A stretch of DNA of 64,000 nucleotides from CAWCWN01 sp963799245 (GCA_963799245.1 CAWCWN010000003.1:124001-188000); one strand, 5' to 3'; shown: positions 36,501 to 44,844, counted from the first letter of the stretch. Translations and numbers: made by a program. The notes: generated by a model from the letters alone, not told the origin.

Positions 36501-36572
36501 CTTGGCTTCACGGCTCGCTCACAGGTGGCAGCATGGGTTGTTGAGAAAGGGTTGCTGAAACCGCCTGCGTGA
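33519..36572 (+). CDS. large AAA ATPase/LuxR-type transcriptional regulator (LAL-like)
   Basis: A 1017-residue STAND-type regulator. Residues 16-250 are an AAA_16 NTPase: LIGRVADLAALHLLM, Walker A CGEAGIGKSR at 45-54, Walker B LLVIEDIHW. Residues 290-430 form the winged-helix part (ERLHPEARRALALAAVVGRRFNFAVLQHVL). From about 440 to 930 there are TPR-like helical repeats (AQADYEQALHLAHLSGD, AEALLSTVMLPEHAP). The C-terminal 65 residues are a LuxR HTH (LTERERQVAVLIAQGLSNQEIADTLVISSRTVETHI). The start codon is not certain (GTG, with AAAAGGGG directly upstream). Part of it is duplicated at 62,005-62,614. The neighbours downstream are candidates for control. Confidence 0.9.
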   Translation: MEAIAVPLNKPVICPVLIGRVADLAALHLLMEQTKSGKGQVALLCGEAGIGKSRLVAEVKAEATHLDFLFLQGNCFQADHFFPYAPLLDLLRTYLHMHAATAATDLKPSAPELAHLLPDLPLLLPQLAPIAVLPALNPEQEKHRLFAVLLHFLTRQAEHHPTLLVIEDIHWCDETSLEFLLHLAHRCSQIPLLLLCTYRSDECSLPLQHFLAELHRERLSQQITLLPLSRDEVGAMLSAMALTGPPLPADVLDTLYPLAEGNPFFIEELLSTSLTTAQARMQEEAGSRREQNGAHGRFPLPQSVQDAVRRRTERLHPEARRALALAAVVGRRFNFAVLQHVLRCDEATLLGLMKELIAAQLVVEELAEQFAFRHALTRQAIYEGLLARERRVLHRTIAEALESLAPTSALREACLADLAAHCYAAELWEKAMAYGQLVGEKAMALDAPRAAVAHMTEALGAAHQLLMTPPAILHRVRGQGYDTLGEFERAQADYEQALHLAHLSGDRLMEWQCLLDLGLLWTGRDYAQAGPWFRQALTLAEQLVSPPQRARSLNRLGNWLVNVGQTEEGLRMHHEALALFEALDERQGLAETLDLLGVGYGLHGDIVNSVRSYERSVELLRASGDRRALSSSLSVLCAFASPCHTETTFSVLFTKEACVGYSSEALHHAIQADWPAGQAFAEITAGEALLAFGDFSAALAHAQQALHLAADIAHQQWMAGAYYVFTHLYVRLLAPHLALQQAEAGLALARSSGSSWWINSLATYSALAYLQRKELALAEALLSTVMLPEHAPRSLAERRVAWAWGELFLQQSKPMQALERAESLLASAPGGNEFRSQPIPALLKLKGEALLALSRLDEALVALEAAKGGAQMRQDPSLLWQVHRSLGQGYRLHGHEEQAQREWAAARQIIGQLTTRMDDEALREHFSQAALASLPREKPLLSRRAIAQQFGGLTERERQVAVLIAQGLSNQEIADTLVISSRTVETHISNILFKLGFTARSQVAAWVVEKGLLKPPA

Positions 36573-36765
36573 GAGAGGACCACGCGCTCACTTCTCAGGG
36601 TAACGATGCCTCCTCGCCAGTGACTTCTCAGGGGGAGATTCTCAGGATCTACGTGTTTGCTCTGCGAGTATCTGCCCACCAATCTCCGTGTTTTTCCGGA
36701 TGCAAGAGCCGCACAGGTCATGCATACTGTTCCTTGAGGAGAGGCCATGGCAGATAGGCCTGACT

Positions 36766-37037
36766 CGTCGGATGAACAGGAAGGAGAAGCAACTGATGAC
36801 CGTCTTCGATCCTGTGACGTACAAGCAGACAACGCGCGACCAGTGGCAGGCCGCCGCTCAGGCAAGGAAAGTGGGAAAGGCACCATGCACCCCTATGAAG
36901 AATTGAGCCTGCTCATCGAGAGCGTCGAAGACGACATTGCCAGGGCCGTCAGGTCGGGGAACGTCGCGCTGGCCCGACAGTTCGCACAGGAGTTGAGAGC
37001 GCGCTTCTCCATCTACCGCGATGCCTGTGCAGATGCG
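36766..37037 (+). repeat. 272-bp direct repeat, copy 1
   Basis: From CGTCGGATGAACAGGAAGG to GATGCG. It matches 37865-38136 base for base at an offset of 1099 with only a few substitutions. It contains the start of a methyltransferase-like frame and of a small ORF. Confidence 0.9.
36796..36906 (+). pseudogene. methyltransferase N-terminal stub, copy 1
   Basis: MTVFDPVTYKQTTRDQWQAA is the typical first segment of a class I SAM methyltransferase (FDPVxYKxTTRxQWQxAA), but the frame leaves similarity after residue 22 and stops at 36. AAGGAG is nine bases before the ATG. The strong ribosome site and short frame could still serve as a leader for the ORF at 36884, which overlaps it. Confidence 0.55.
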
Positions 37038-37121
37038 GGGATCGCCTGGGCGATCAGGTCACAGAGAACGGAGAAGAGCAGCAGGAAAGGGGACGAACAG
37101 GCGAGGAGACGAGCTGAGTAA
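36884..37121 (+). CDS. small helical protein, copy 1
   Basis: A 78-residue protein (LSLLIESVEDDIARAVRSGNVALARQFAQELRARF) predicted helical and charged, with GGGAAAGG before the ATG. The first 51 codons are in the 272-bp repeat, and the rest are unique. A near-identical copy at 37984 has a different, shorter tail. Few differences between the copies are synonymous-type changes, but too few to judge selection. Function unknown. Confidence 0.5.
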
Positions 37122-37252
37122 CACCACTGGCTCACTGCCCATCCGAACTGATCGGTAGGCTGAGAATGGCAACTGATCTCTGATCCACCGGAGCCAAGCG
37201 GATGGCAAGGCGAGCAACCATATCGTGAGATATGACAGCAAAGGAGAAGCTA

Positions 37253-37582
37253 ATGGACCAGTCGGCGAGCGCAGAAACTGTGGAGCGTTTTTTGGAGTTT
37301 GAGGAACAGAGTGATCGAGCATTGGAGATGGTGGAAGCGGACCCCGCAGCCTCACCGGTTCTGGTGGCTGTGGTCCAGGAACTCTCGCGCAAAGCGAAGA
37401 AAGCGCATGCCCGGTCACAGACGGCAACCCTAGCGACGATGCGGGAGGCCATCATTGAGGTCGAGCAAGCGGCAGACAGCGCCAAGGTGGCAGCGGAGGC
37501 AGACGGAGGCGTGCGCGAGGAAACGCGCCAGGCGGTGCTTGATGCCCATCTCACCATTTGTCTGCTGAAGGCGAAGATGTAG
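37253..37582 (+). CDS. hypothetical helical protein
   Basis: A 109-residue acidic protein without Cys, nearly all helix (TVERFLEFEEQSDRALEMVEAD, IIEVEQAADSAKVAAEAD). AAAGGAG lies seven bases before the ATG at 37253, better than for the ATG at 37232. It sits between the two copies of the 272-bp repeat. No family recognised. Confidence 0.55.
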   Translation: MDQSASAETVERFLEFEEQSDRALEMVEADPAASPVLVAVVQELSRKAKKAHARSQTATLATMREAIIEVEQAADSAKVAAEADGGVREETRQAVLDAHLTICLLKAKM

Positions 37583-37634
37583 CTCTTCGCCAGGTCGATG
37601 AATTGAAACATGTACACCAAGAGAGGAGACACAC

Positions 37635-37874
37635 ATGGCGACTCCAGTAGCAGTCACACAATTTGTAGTGAAGTCCCACAGCTCGCCCGACGAGGTGCGC
37701 AGCCCGGAGAAGACCCGCGTCGAGGTCGTTCGCCTGGAGGGCTTCACCCTCGGTCGGCTCAGCTTCGAGCCGGGGTGGCGCTGGTCGGAATGCATCAAGC
37801 CAGTCGTCCAGACGGACTCATGCCAGGTTTCCCATGTCGGCTACGCAGTTGCGGGGCGCATCACCGTCGGATGA
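37635..37874 (+). pseudogene. cupin-domain protein cut by the 272-bp repeat
   Basis: Residues 1-78 follow a conserved cupin family: VVRLEGFTLGRLSFEPGWRWSECIKP then CQVSHVGYAVAGRITV, ending at a TGA created at the repeat junction. The second cupin motif and about 40 residues are missing. GAGGAG precedes the ATG. The junction with the repeat lies within the codon after ITV, which shows that the repeat copy replaced or interrupted the gene. Confidence 0.7.
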
Positions 37875-38136
37875 ACAGGAAGGAGAAGCAACTGATGACC
37901 GTCTTCGATCCTGTGACGTACAAGCAGACATCGCGCGACCAGTGGCAGGCCGCCGCTCAGGCAAGGAAAGTGGGAAAGGCGCCATGCACCCCTATGAAGA
38001 ATTGAGCCTGCTCATCGAGAGCGTCGAAGACGAGATTGCCAAGGCCGTCAGGTCGGGGAACGTCGCGCTGGCCCGACAGTTCGCACAGGAGTTGAGAGCG
38101 CGCTTCTCCATCTACCGCGATGCCTGTGTAGATGCG
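37865..38136 (+). repeat. 272-bp direct repeat, copy 2
   Basis: Second copy of the unit at 36766-37037. Its left end truncates the cupin gene, and its right end is followed by unrelated sequence with a small hairpin (AAAACCGACAGTTTT). Confidence 0.9.
37895..38005 (+). pseudogene. methyltransferase N-terminal stub, copy 2
   Basis: Same 36-codon frame as at 36796, with one Thr to Ser change. It also ends at the MKN stop. Confidence 0.5.
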
Positions 38137-38163
38137 AAAACCGACAGTTTTCTGGCATACTAG
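37984..38163 (+). CDS. small helical protein, copy 2
   Basis: A 59-residue copy of the protein at 36884 with two conservative changes (Asp to Glu, Arg to Lys) and a tail (KTDSFLAY) read from beyond the repeat. It is 131 bases before the methyltransferase gene. May be non-functional. Confidence 0.4.
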   Translation: MHPYEELSLLIESVEDEIAKAVRSGNVALARQFAQELRARFSIYRDACVDAKTDSFLAY

Positions 38164-38294
38164 TCCTGTGACAGGAAGCACGGCGTCTTGACAACCTGCG
38201 GCTTCCCATCTTCCTACAGATGACTGCATGGATTGTTTCGAGTCTCCCTCCAAAACAGGGAGAGCCCGTAAAGACAACACAAGGAGGACAAGAC

Positions 38295-39365
38295 ATGACA
38301 ACTCAACAGAGCGTCGATCAGGCGAAAACCGAAGCGTTTCTAGGCAAGGTGCTCAGTGATACCAGTGGACTGACCACAACCATTATGGCCAGTATTGGGG
38401 ACCGCCTCGGGCTCTTTAAGCAACTGGCACATGGACCAGCGACCAGTGCTCAACTGGCAACCCATGCAGACATCAATGAACGCTATGCACGTGAATGGCT
38501 CGGCGCGATGGCTAGCGCTGGCTATGTGGAGTATGACCCGGCAAGTGAGCGCTTCACGTTACCCGCCGAGCACCTGTCGGTGTTGGCGCAGGAAAATGGC
38601 CCCCTCTTCTTCGGGGGCATCCACCAGATGCTAGCAGGCATGGTCGGACCGCTCAGCCAGCTGATCCAGGCCTTCCAGCACGGGGGAGGCGTACCCCAAT
38701 CAGCCTACGATCACAACATGTGGGATGGGCTGGAGCGCTTCACCGCCGGCTGGTTTGAGAACCTGCTCATCCCGGTCTGGCTGCCAGCCATGCCCGAGGT
38801 GCAGGCCAAGCTGGAACAGGGCGCTCTGGTGGCCGATGTCGGCTGTGGACGCGGCAAGGCCCTCATCAAGCTAGCCCTAGCTTTTCCGCGCTCGTGCTAT
38901 GTCGGCTATGACATCTTCGAGCCGACTATCGCACAGGCCACCGCGCATGCCCAGGCAGCGGGTGTCGCCGACCGGGTGCGCTTCGAGCATCGCGACGTTT
39001 CCACAGGCTTGCCCGAACAGTATGATGTGATCACCACCTTTGATGTCATCCACGATGCCATCGACCCGCGTGGGTTGCTGCGGGCGATTCGCCAGGCGCT
39101 GCGCTCGGATGGACGCTATGTGTGCCTGGACATCAATTGCGCCGAGCATCTGGAAGGCAATGCAGGGCCGCTGGGGAGCCTGTTCTATGGTTTCAGTGTG
39201 CTCTATTGCATGACTACCTCGCTCTCTGGCCATGGGGAGGGGCTTGGCACGGTGGGTCTGCCAGAAGGGAAGCTGCAGGAGCTCTCTCTGGAGGCAGGAT
39301 TCAGCAGCGTTCGACGCATGCCACTGGAGAACCCGTTCAACAACCTCTACGAACTCCAACTGTAG
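38295..39365 (+). CDS. SAM-dependent methyltransferase with winged-helix N-terminus
   Basis: A 356-residue class I methyltransferase. Residues 20-90 form the winged-helix dimerisation part (TTTIMASIGDRLGLFKQLAHGP, HADINERYAREWLGAMASAGYV). The SAM site is VADVGCGRGKALIKLA (motif I), with YVGYDIFEP (II), FEHRDVST, and ITTFDVIHDAIDPRGLLRAIRQAL (IV-V). AAGGAGG lies upstream of the ATG. It resembles Rv2258c-type enzymes; the acceptor is not predictable. Probably cargo of element B. Confidence 0.88.
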   Translation: MTTQQSVDQAKTEAFLGKVLSDTSGLTTTIMASIGDRLGLFKQLAHGPATSAQLATHADINERYAREWLGAMASAGYVEYDPASERFTLPAEHLSVLAQENGPLFFGGIHQMLAGMVGPLSQLIQAFQHGGGVPQSAYDHNMWDGLERFTAGWFENLLIPVWLPAMPEVQAKLEQGALVADVGCGRGKALIKLALAFPRSCYVGYDIFEPTIAQATAHAQAAGVADRVRFEHRDVSTGLPEQYDVITTFDVIHDAIDPRGLLRAIRQALRSDGRYVCLDINCAEHLEGNAGPLGSLFYGFSVLYCMTTSLSGHGEGLGTVGLPEGKLQELSLEAGFSSVRRMPLENPFNNLYELQL

Positions 39366-39659
39366 CAGCGCCGCATCCGTTGTGGCGTCTGCCGATGATG
39401 GTGACTCCTGAAAACGGCTGTCATCACGGGGTGACTCTATTTTTTCGGATTTCAGCGTTCTCAGCGTATGTTTTCCCCGAAAAAACATGGTCACTCCCAA
39501 GAAGTCATTGCTACGAAGGATCATACTTTAGGCGCACACTGATTTCCATCTGCTCTCGGCACCAATCCAGCCCGGTAACGGCGCTACCGCGCCTACGCTT
39601 CGCGTCAACCGGACTGATAGGAGAACGAAAAGCAGTAGTCACACGAGGAGAAGAACACG

Positions 39660-40286
39660 ATGACAACACAGGCAGATACAAAGAAGACCTACATCCTCGA
39701 TGGTACCCTCCTGGAAGCCTGTTCATGCGGCGGACCATGCCCCTGCTGGGTGGGCGATGATCCAGATGGTGGTCGGTGCGACTCGGTCAATGCCTACCAC
39801 ATTGATCGGGGACAGGTGGGGGGCGTGGATGTCTCGAACCTCTCGTTTGTCCAGGTCAATCAGATTCCCGGCAATGTCCTGGCGGGCAACTGGCGAGCGG
39901 TGTTCTACATTGATGACCAGGCAACGCCAGAGCAGCAAGAAGCCATCCTCAACGTCTTTGGCGGCAAGCTCGGGGGTCCTCTGGCTGACGTAGCAAGTCT
40001 GGTCGGCGAGCGCGTAGCGATCCACCTGGTGCCCATTGAGCACCGCGTCGAGGGCGGGAAAGGGACCCTGCGCGTGGGCGAAATCGTTGAAGCGGAGATG
40101 GTCCCCTACACGGATGCCAACGGGAGACCCACCACCATCCATGATACCGTCTTCAGCACGATTCCTGGTTCGCCAGCCTACCTTGCCAAGGCGTCGCATC
40201 ACCGTGCGCACATTCCAGAGTATGGCATGATCTGGGAGTTCAGCGGACGCAACGCCATTCAAGGCGACTTCCACTTCGAAGCGTAA
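39660..40286 (+). CDS. DUF1326 domain protein
   Basis: A 208-residue protein with the DUF1326 signature near the start: LDGTLLEACSCGGPCPCWVG, three or four Cys in a CSCxxxCPC arrangement suited to metal binding, followed by NAYHIDRGQVGGVDVSNLSF. GAGGAGAAG precedes the ATG. The gene is 29 bases from a DUF2182 gene; the two families commonly travel together, so a shared metal-handling or thiol function is likely (inference). Confidence 0.85.
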   Translation: MTTQADTKKTYILDGTLLEACSCGGPCPCWVGDDPDGGRCDSVNAYHIDRGQVGGVDVSNLSFVQVNQIPGNVLAGNWRAVFYIDDQATPEQQEAILNVFGGKLGGPLADVASLVGERVAIHLVPIEHRVEGGKGTLRVGEIVEAEMVPYTDANGRPTTIHDTVFSTIPGSPAYLAKASHHRAHIPEYGMIWEFSGRNAIQGDFHFEA

Positions 40287-40315
40287 CCGAAGGTGCCGAG
40301 AAAAGGAGGTGTCCG

Positions 40316-41122
40316 ATGCGCGTCACGCAAGTCAGCGAGGTGAAGGACGGTGCCCAACCACGCCGTCGGGCACCTGTCCTCTGGCCCTGGGTGCTGGTCA
40401 TCGCCGCCTGGGCGCTAGCGGGGCTCGCGATTTTCACCAACCAGAGCTATCTGATCAATCACCACTATCTGCTTGAGGAGAGCCATCTATCTGTGCTGGT
40501 AGCCCTGGTCGTGTTCCTGGCTTGCTGGCAGGTCATGACGGTGGGGATGATGCTGCCATCGAGCATGCCGATGGTCTACATGATCGTGCATGCCGGTCGA
40601 CAGCAGAGACGCCCACATGCGATACCAGGAGCGTTCCTGGCTGGCTATGCCGTCGTCTGGACGGCCTTCGCGCTCGTTGCTTTTCTGGGAGATACCCAGA
40701 TCCACTGGCTCGTGCATCACTGGTTCTGGCTCGACACCCATGCCTGGGTCATTGGCGCGACCACCTTCGCGGTCGCGGGGGTATTCCAGTTCAGCCCGCT
40801 CAAGGGACGCTGTCTCAAGCAGTGCCGCAGCCCATTCAGTTTCTTCGTACGCTACTATCGCAAGGGGGTAGGAGCTGCCTGGCACCTGGGTTTGCGCCAC
40901 GGTGCGTTCTGCCTGGGCTGCTGCTGGGCATTGATGCTGGTCATGTTTGGGATTGGCGTAGGAAGCCTGTTGTCGATGGCGGTGTTGACCGGGGTCATGG
41001 TCGTCGAGAAGACCTATCCTGGCGGGCAGCGTCTGAGTCCGGTCATTGGGATCATCTTGCTGGGACTTTCGGCCCTCTGGCTGGCCCATCCCGTTTGGCT
41101 CCTGACCGGGATCGGCGTGTAA
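40316..41122 (+). CDS. DUF2182 integral membrane protein
   Basis: A 268-residue protein with about seven helices. Typical DUF2182 elements are present: MTVGMMLPSSMPMVYMIV, FQFSPLKGRCLKQCRSP and HLGLRHGAFCLGCCWALMLVMFGIG, in which Met, Cys and His line the helices as in predicted metal-binding membrane proteins. AAAGGAGG precedes the ATG. Forms a two-gene unit with the DUF1326 gene. Confidence 0.87.
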   Translation: MRVTQVSEVKDGAQPRRRAPVLWPWVLVIAAWALAGLAIFTNQSYLINHHYLLEESHLSVLVALVVFLACWQVMTVGMMLPSSMPMVYMIVHAGRQQRRPHAIPGAFLAGYAVVWTAFALVAFLGDTQIHWLVHHWFWLDTHAWVIGATTFAVAGVFQFSPLKGRCLKQCRSPFSFFVRYYRKGVGAAWHLGLRHGAFCLGCCWALMLVMFGIGVGSLLSMAVLTGVMVVEKTYPGGQRLSPVIGIILLGLSALWLAHPVWLLTGIGV

Positions 41123-41818
41123 AACAGGCTGTCGCTGCACAGGGATGCAAAAGAAATCAGTGCCAGCGAGGAAAGGCAGCCTCTTCCACCATGGGACCCC
41201 TTCATGCCAGTTTGGCTCTCTTGCTCTCACTCCTTTGGGGTAGATGGCAGCTACACTACTTCTACCCCATCTAAATTTATGGTGACCCCTCTTCCTGGCT
41301 CCTCATGTTCGCGCACCGAGAGGAAAGCGGACCTTCTCTTTGAGGAGGAGCGGTGGTAACTGTTTCATGGCAGGTTGTAGAGCTGTGTGAACCCTCTCCG
41401 AAAAAAACAGGTCGCTCAATCGCTGCCTCTAGCGGATTGCTTCCAACGTGATATTCGGGTGCGACATCATCACACCACAAAATCGGCTTGAGTTCCTCTT
41501 TTGCCTCATCTGTTTCCATATCCACGCCAAGAAATCTGGCAGAAAAGAGATCGCTCTTCTGTGACTCGTTCGCTCTTCTTCTTCAAGAAGAACGACAAGA
41601 TATGGTGGCAGAGCGGATATCTCTCTCTTTCGCTTTTCTGAGAAGAAGCCTGTGGGTGAACGTCACGGCACATTATGTGGCGGACCATTTGAAGGCAAAA
41701 CCAGCTCCAGGCTGCTCTCAGGCCATTCCTGAGCATGTTTCATGGCAGAAACGCGCCAAGTTATTAGACGAATGACAAGATGAAGCGGCGTTTCGGGAGC
41801 TCGGCAGGAAGTGAGCGT
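41123..41818. other. stretch without a supportable gene
   Basis: Short frames on both strands have no ribosome sites and no recognisable motifs. The segment 41,277-41,525 on the minus strand is open but low in similarity to anything I know. Confidence 0.45.
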
Positions 41819-42112
41819 TTAGTCTTGCTCTTGTCGCAAATGCGCATGAATGACCCGCCTGACTGTCTCATACGAGACGTTGTAGCTTTGTGCAACAGCG
41901 CGCAATGATTCGCCTTGTTCAATACGGACAAGCACCCTCGGCCATTCTTGCCTGGGAATACCATGTTTGGGTTTAGCTGGGCCTGGCCGTTTCTTCGGGA
42001 TTGGGTGTGAGCCGCCCTCTGATAATTGGGTAAGAACATGTTGAAGCTTAAGGTAGAGTTTGCCGTGCGGCGCAAGAAAGAGGGTTAACGTTGGTGAGAG
42101 AGTAACCGACAC
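41819..42112 (-). CDS. small HTH protein next to att copy 2
   Basis: The C-terminal 60 residues read KKRPGPAKPKHGIPRQEWP then SLRAVAQSYNVSYETVRRVIHAHL, a resolvase/Hin-type helix-turn-helix. The homologous gene at 44845 has the same layout. The N-terminus is unsettled: the frame opens inside the att core (GTG at 42112), there is no ribosome site, and compared with the other copy there is an indel near residue 30. It may be a DNA-binding accessory factor of excision, or a gene fragment. Confidence 0.5.
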   Translation of the reverse strand: MSVTLSPTLTLFLAPHGKLYLKLQHVLTQLSEGGSHPIPKKRPGPAKPKHGIPRQEWPRVLVRIEQGESLRAVAQSYNVSYETVRRVIHAHLRQEQD

Positions 42113-42124
42113 CCGTCGGTTCCG
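42112..42124 (+). repeat. tRNA-Asp 3'-end repeat (putative att core), copy 2
   Basis: CCCGTCGGTTCCG, same orientation as the tRNA. Preceded by ACCGACA, so ACCGAC/GTCGGT also forms a small hairpin. About 300 bases on the left and 170 on the right are homologous to the surroundings of copy 3. Confidence 0.85.
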
Positions 42125-42125
42125 T

Positions 42126-42161
42126 AAAGGCTATTTATAGAATACTCTATAAATAGCCTTT
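42126..42161 (+). terminator. perfect 16-bp hairpin behind att copy 2
   Basis: AAAGGCTATTTATAGA and its exact complement with loop ATAC, followed by CATTTTG. Terminator-like and also a possible recombinase arm site. Confidence 0.7.
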
Positions 42162-42441
42162 CATTTTGTTGAATTATTCTTCACAAGCTAATCACAATCG
42201 GCCCGGCGGTTACGCGTCTTGCAGCAAGCTTCTGCTATACACTTGAACAGATCCTTCTCTCACTCTATTTCACTGTTCAGAAAATCGGACACTGGACAGT
42301 TTTTCATCAAAGTTGAACCAGAATGCTCTACAAGTACCACTCAAAGGGGCTAGAGATACCAGCCAAGTCTTGGTTCGTCACGGAAAAATAGCACAAAGCG
42401 TATACGTATTATTGAGTACGGAGTTAGAAAGGAATTCCCAG

Positions 42442-43533
42442 ATGAAATGGTACCCCTATGGGCATGACTTTGGCAATGCGAAGATAGGTGGGGTCACAGT
42501 CCTTCGCGACGGGAGTACCTGCTCTTGCAGCATTCCCACTGCCTTTGCCAAGGCCGATATCACTGCTATGCGCAATCTCGGCGTCAAAGTCGATCAGTCC
42601 AATACGCATGTCATCCAGTTCCATGAAGAAGCAATGGCTTTTGCCATCGGTGAACTGGCGTTACAGCAGTCGATTGATGTATATCATGGACGGGGCGATA
42701 TTCAACGCTATACGAGCAAATACAGTCTACGTGGTTTACTGGCGGCGGCTGCGTCGTTGATCCCTGATTTGGAATTTGGCCTCTCCGTTGTCACAGGGCT
42801 ACCGGCTGAAACCTATATCAAGAACATGGCTCTGCGCAACAACATTAAAGCGGCGTTGGAGGGAACACACGTCTTTACGATGGATTATGGAAAGACCTAC
42901 CGACGTGTGACCATCGAGGTCGCAACGGTGGTGATGGAAGGAGCTGGCGCTCTCATTACTTATGGAGATAAATCGATGAGCAAGACGACAGAAAGTGCTG
43001 TGATTGACATTGGCGGTCGCACGACAGACCTGTATGTGGCTCGTGGCCAGGTCCCTGTCACCGACTACTGTAAAGGCAAACCGTTAGGGGTGGAGTCGGC
43101 CACACAAATGCTCATGGACACCTTTGAGAGCAAGTATGAACGCTCGCTCTCTTTGCTCGAGGCGCATGAAATCATGTATGCATATGCATCAAATGGCAGC
43201 GTCAGCTATCCTGATATTGCCGTGTACGGGAGAACAGTCAGTACGCACGTCTTAGACCGGTTGGCAACCGAAGCCGTGACGCAGGTGGGGAGTGAGATTG
43301 TCTCCTTCATCGCTTCAGCTTGGCGCCAGAGTGACCGCGATGCCGTAGCGGCGAGTTTCAAGCCGGTTCTACATATCGGTGGTGGTGTCTATTATTTCTA
43401 TAATCTTCTCAAGCAGCGCATTCCTCATCTCTCCCGTCCAAATGACCCCATCCATGCCAATGTGCTCGGTTATTGTAGCCTGGCTAGTCGGCTTCTTATT
43501 CGTAAAGTTCAGGCAAATGGCATCAAAGTATAG
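42442..43533 (+). CDS. parM: ParM/StbA-like plasmid segregation actin
   Basis: A 363-residue actin-fold ATPase that would polymerise to move DNA. Phosphate-1 is YGHDFGNAKIGGV at the start (Asp9), phosphate-2 is AVIDIGGRTTDLYVARG, the adenosine loop is VLHIGGGVYYF. The ALP_N-type N-terminal domain precedes GLSVVTGLPAETY. I choose ATG 42442 because GAAAGGA lies nine bases upstream and the protein then begins right at the actin fold; the frame is open to 42313. The partner gene follows 18 bases after the stop, as in par operons. It is chromosomal here, which is unusual. Confidence 0.85.
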   Translation: MKWYPYGHDFGNAKIGGVTVLRDGSTCSCSIPTAFAKADITAMRNLGVKVDQSNTHVIQFHEEAMAFAIGELALQQSIDVYHGRGDIQRYTSKYSLRGLLAAAASLIPDLEFGLSVVTGLPAETYIKNMALRNNIKAALEGTHVFTMDYGKTYRRVTIEVATVVMEGAGALITYGDKSMSKTTESAVIDIGGRTTDLYVARGQVPVTDYCKGKPLGVESATQMLMDTFESKYERSLSLLEAHEIMYAYASNGSVSYPDIAVYGRTVSTHVLDRLATEAVTQVGSEIVSFIASAWRQSDRDAVAASFKPVLHIGGGVYYFYNLLKQRIPHLSRPNDPIHANVLGYCSLASRLLIRKVQANGIKV

Positions 43534-43551
43534 CTAGAGAGAGAAGGCCGT

Positions 43552-43950
43552 ATGTCACAAGATCCAGAGAAGAAGTACCTCTACTTTAAGGTTGGTTTGC
43601 TCAAGAACTCTTTTGCGCTGGATGCGCTGCGACAAGACGCATTGAAGTATCATATGGTTGACCAAGCAGGCCAGTTAATTGCTCTGCGTCTGACGGAGTA
43701 TTACGAGATGATGACCCGGGGAGTCTTGCCTCCAAGCACCGGTGTGCCGCTCGCTGCAACGCCCATAGCAAGCGGCAAGAGAGATGGTACAGAGACGATA
43801 ACTGCAACAAACTCTACAGGAAGCAATGACACAAGTCCTGCGATTGGTCAAGTGGATGCGTATCCTCCAGATGAGGAGAACATTGTTGCTACGTCACCTG
43901 ATGCGGAACAGAATGCAGACGAAGCTGCGGATTATTGGGCCCGCCTGTAA
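43552..43950 (+). CDS. ParR-like partner of the actin, probable adaptor
   Basis: A 132-residue acidic protein. The first 55 residues (KYLYFKVGLLKNSFALDALRQDALKYHMVDQAGQLIALRLTEYYEMM) look like a small ribbon-helix-helix or helical DNA-binding unit. The remainder is a disordered Thr/Asp/Glu-rich tail ending EAADYWARL, which could contact the filament. GAGAGAAGG precedes the ATG. The ParR assignment rests on position, size and domain layout, not on similarity I can point to. Confidence 0.6.
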   Translation: MSQDPEKKYLYFKVGLLKNSFALDALRQDALKYHMVDQAGQLIALRLTEYYEMMTRGVLPPSTGVPLAATPIASGKRDGTETITATNSTGSNDTSPAIGQVDAYPPDEENIVATSPDAEQNADEAADYWARL

Positions 43951-44149
43951 GTCGGAGGGTAAAGCAGTCTGTTGAAAAACTTCTTGGGGCATGTGTTAAG
44001 CGATAATCATTCTTGCCGCGCATTGCCTCATGGAAGAATCTTACCCTGCCAGAAATCGTTGCCTCGTGGGAAAACTTACTCTGTAGTGATCCACCCAACT
44101 GTATTCTCTGTGTACTTAAGCTTCGGGTTACATTACTCGTGAGGCAGTG

Positions 44150-44637
44150 CGCACTTTTGATATTCGAGAACTGTTTGAGCGTGGCATTGATCTCAGCCAG
44201 AATACGCGCATCTGTGCCGATGCCTAGAGGTTGGGTGACACGGCACAGCTTCAGCGTAGCTGTCCCCGGCGAGGCTTTCGAGCCTTTCATGTTCAGGGTG
44301 AGTGTGAAATCAGGCCCGCCGGTTGGATGGGGAGCCGAGCAGCTCGATGGGCCGGTCAGGATGCTATTGAACTCCGAGAAGTATCCCGAACTTCGTTCGC
44401 TGAGTGTTGGTCCCGCGATCAAGAGCTGGATGGAGAAGGTCGCTACCGCGATCGTTGGCGAAGTGCGGTTAACCGGGAACACAGCGCTGAAGTTGTTCAG
44501 TGCGCCCGGGAACTTTGAAAAGTACACCTTGACCGCGTAACCGTCCGAGGGTGTCGTCTTCGAGGTGGCAGGAGCCGTTGTGACGGTTGGCGACAAAGAC
44601 AACGTGGCAGTTGGAGTAGCTGAAGAAATGCCTGTGC
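44150..44637 (-). pseudogene. GerMN-type lipoprotein remnant
   Basis: The central part is well conserved in appearance: YAVKVYFSKFPGALNNFSAVFPV, VATFSIQLLIAGPTLSERSSGYFSEFNSILTGPS and GIGTDARILAEINATLKQFSNIK are segments of GerMN-containing secreted proteins. The signal peptide is lost behind a TAA just upstream of EVASTG. After SNIK the frame runs into unrelated sequence that overlaps the ParR-like gene. No start with a ribosome site exists. Confidence 0.6.
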
Positions 44638-44844
44638 TGGCTACTTCTTACGAAAATAGTCCTTGGAGATTCAAACGGATGAGCAAAAGCCATTTTCATC
44701 CTCATGGATGTCATAGTGTGACATGGGCGCTTCCTTTGTTACGTCGCATACTTCTACCACTTTTACGTTTTATATGCGATGTATCATCCTCTTCTCTGCC
44801 TCGCAGGGCATCGCGCTTGGGTTATCCGTTCTAAAACCTGCCTC

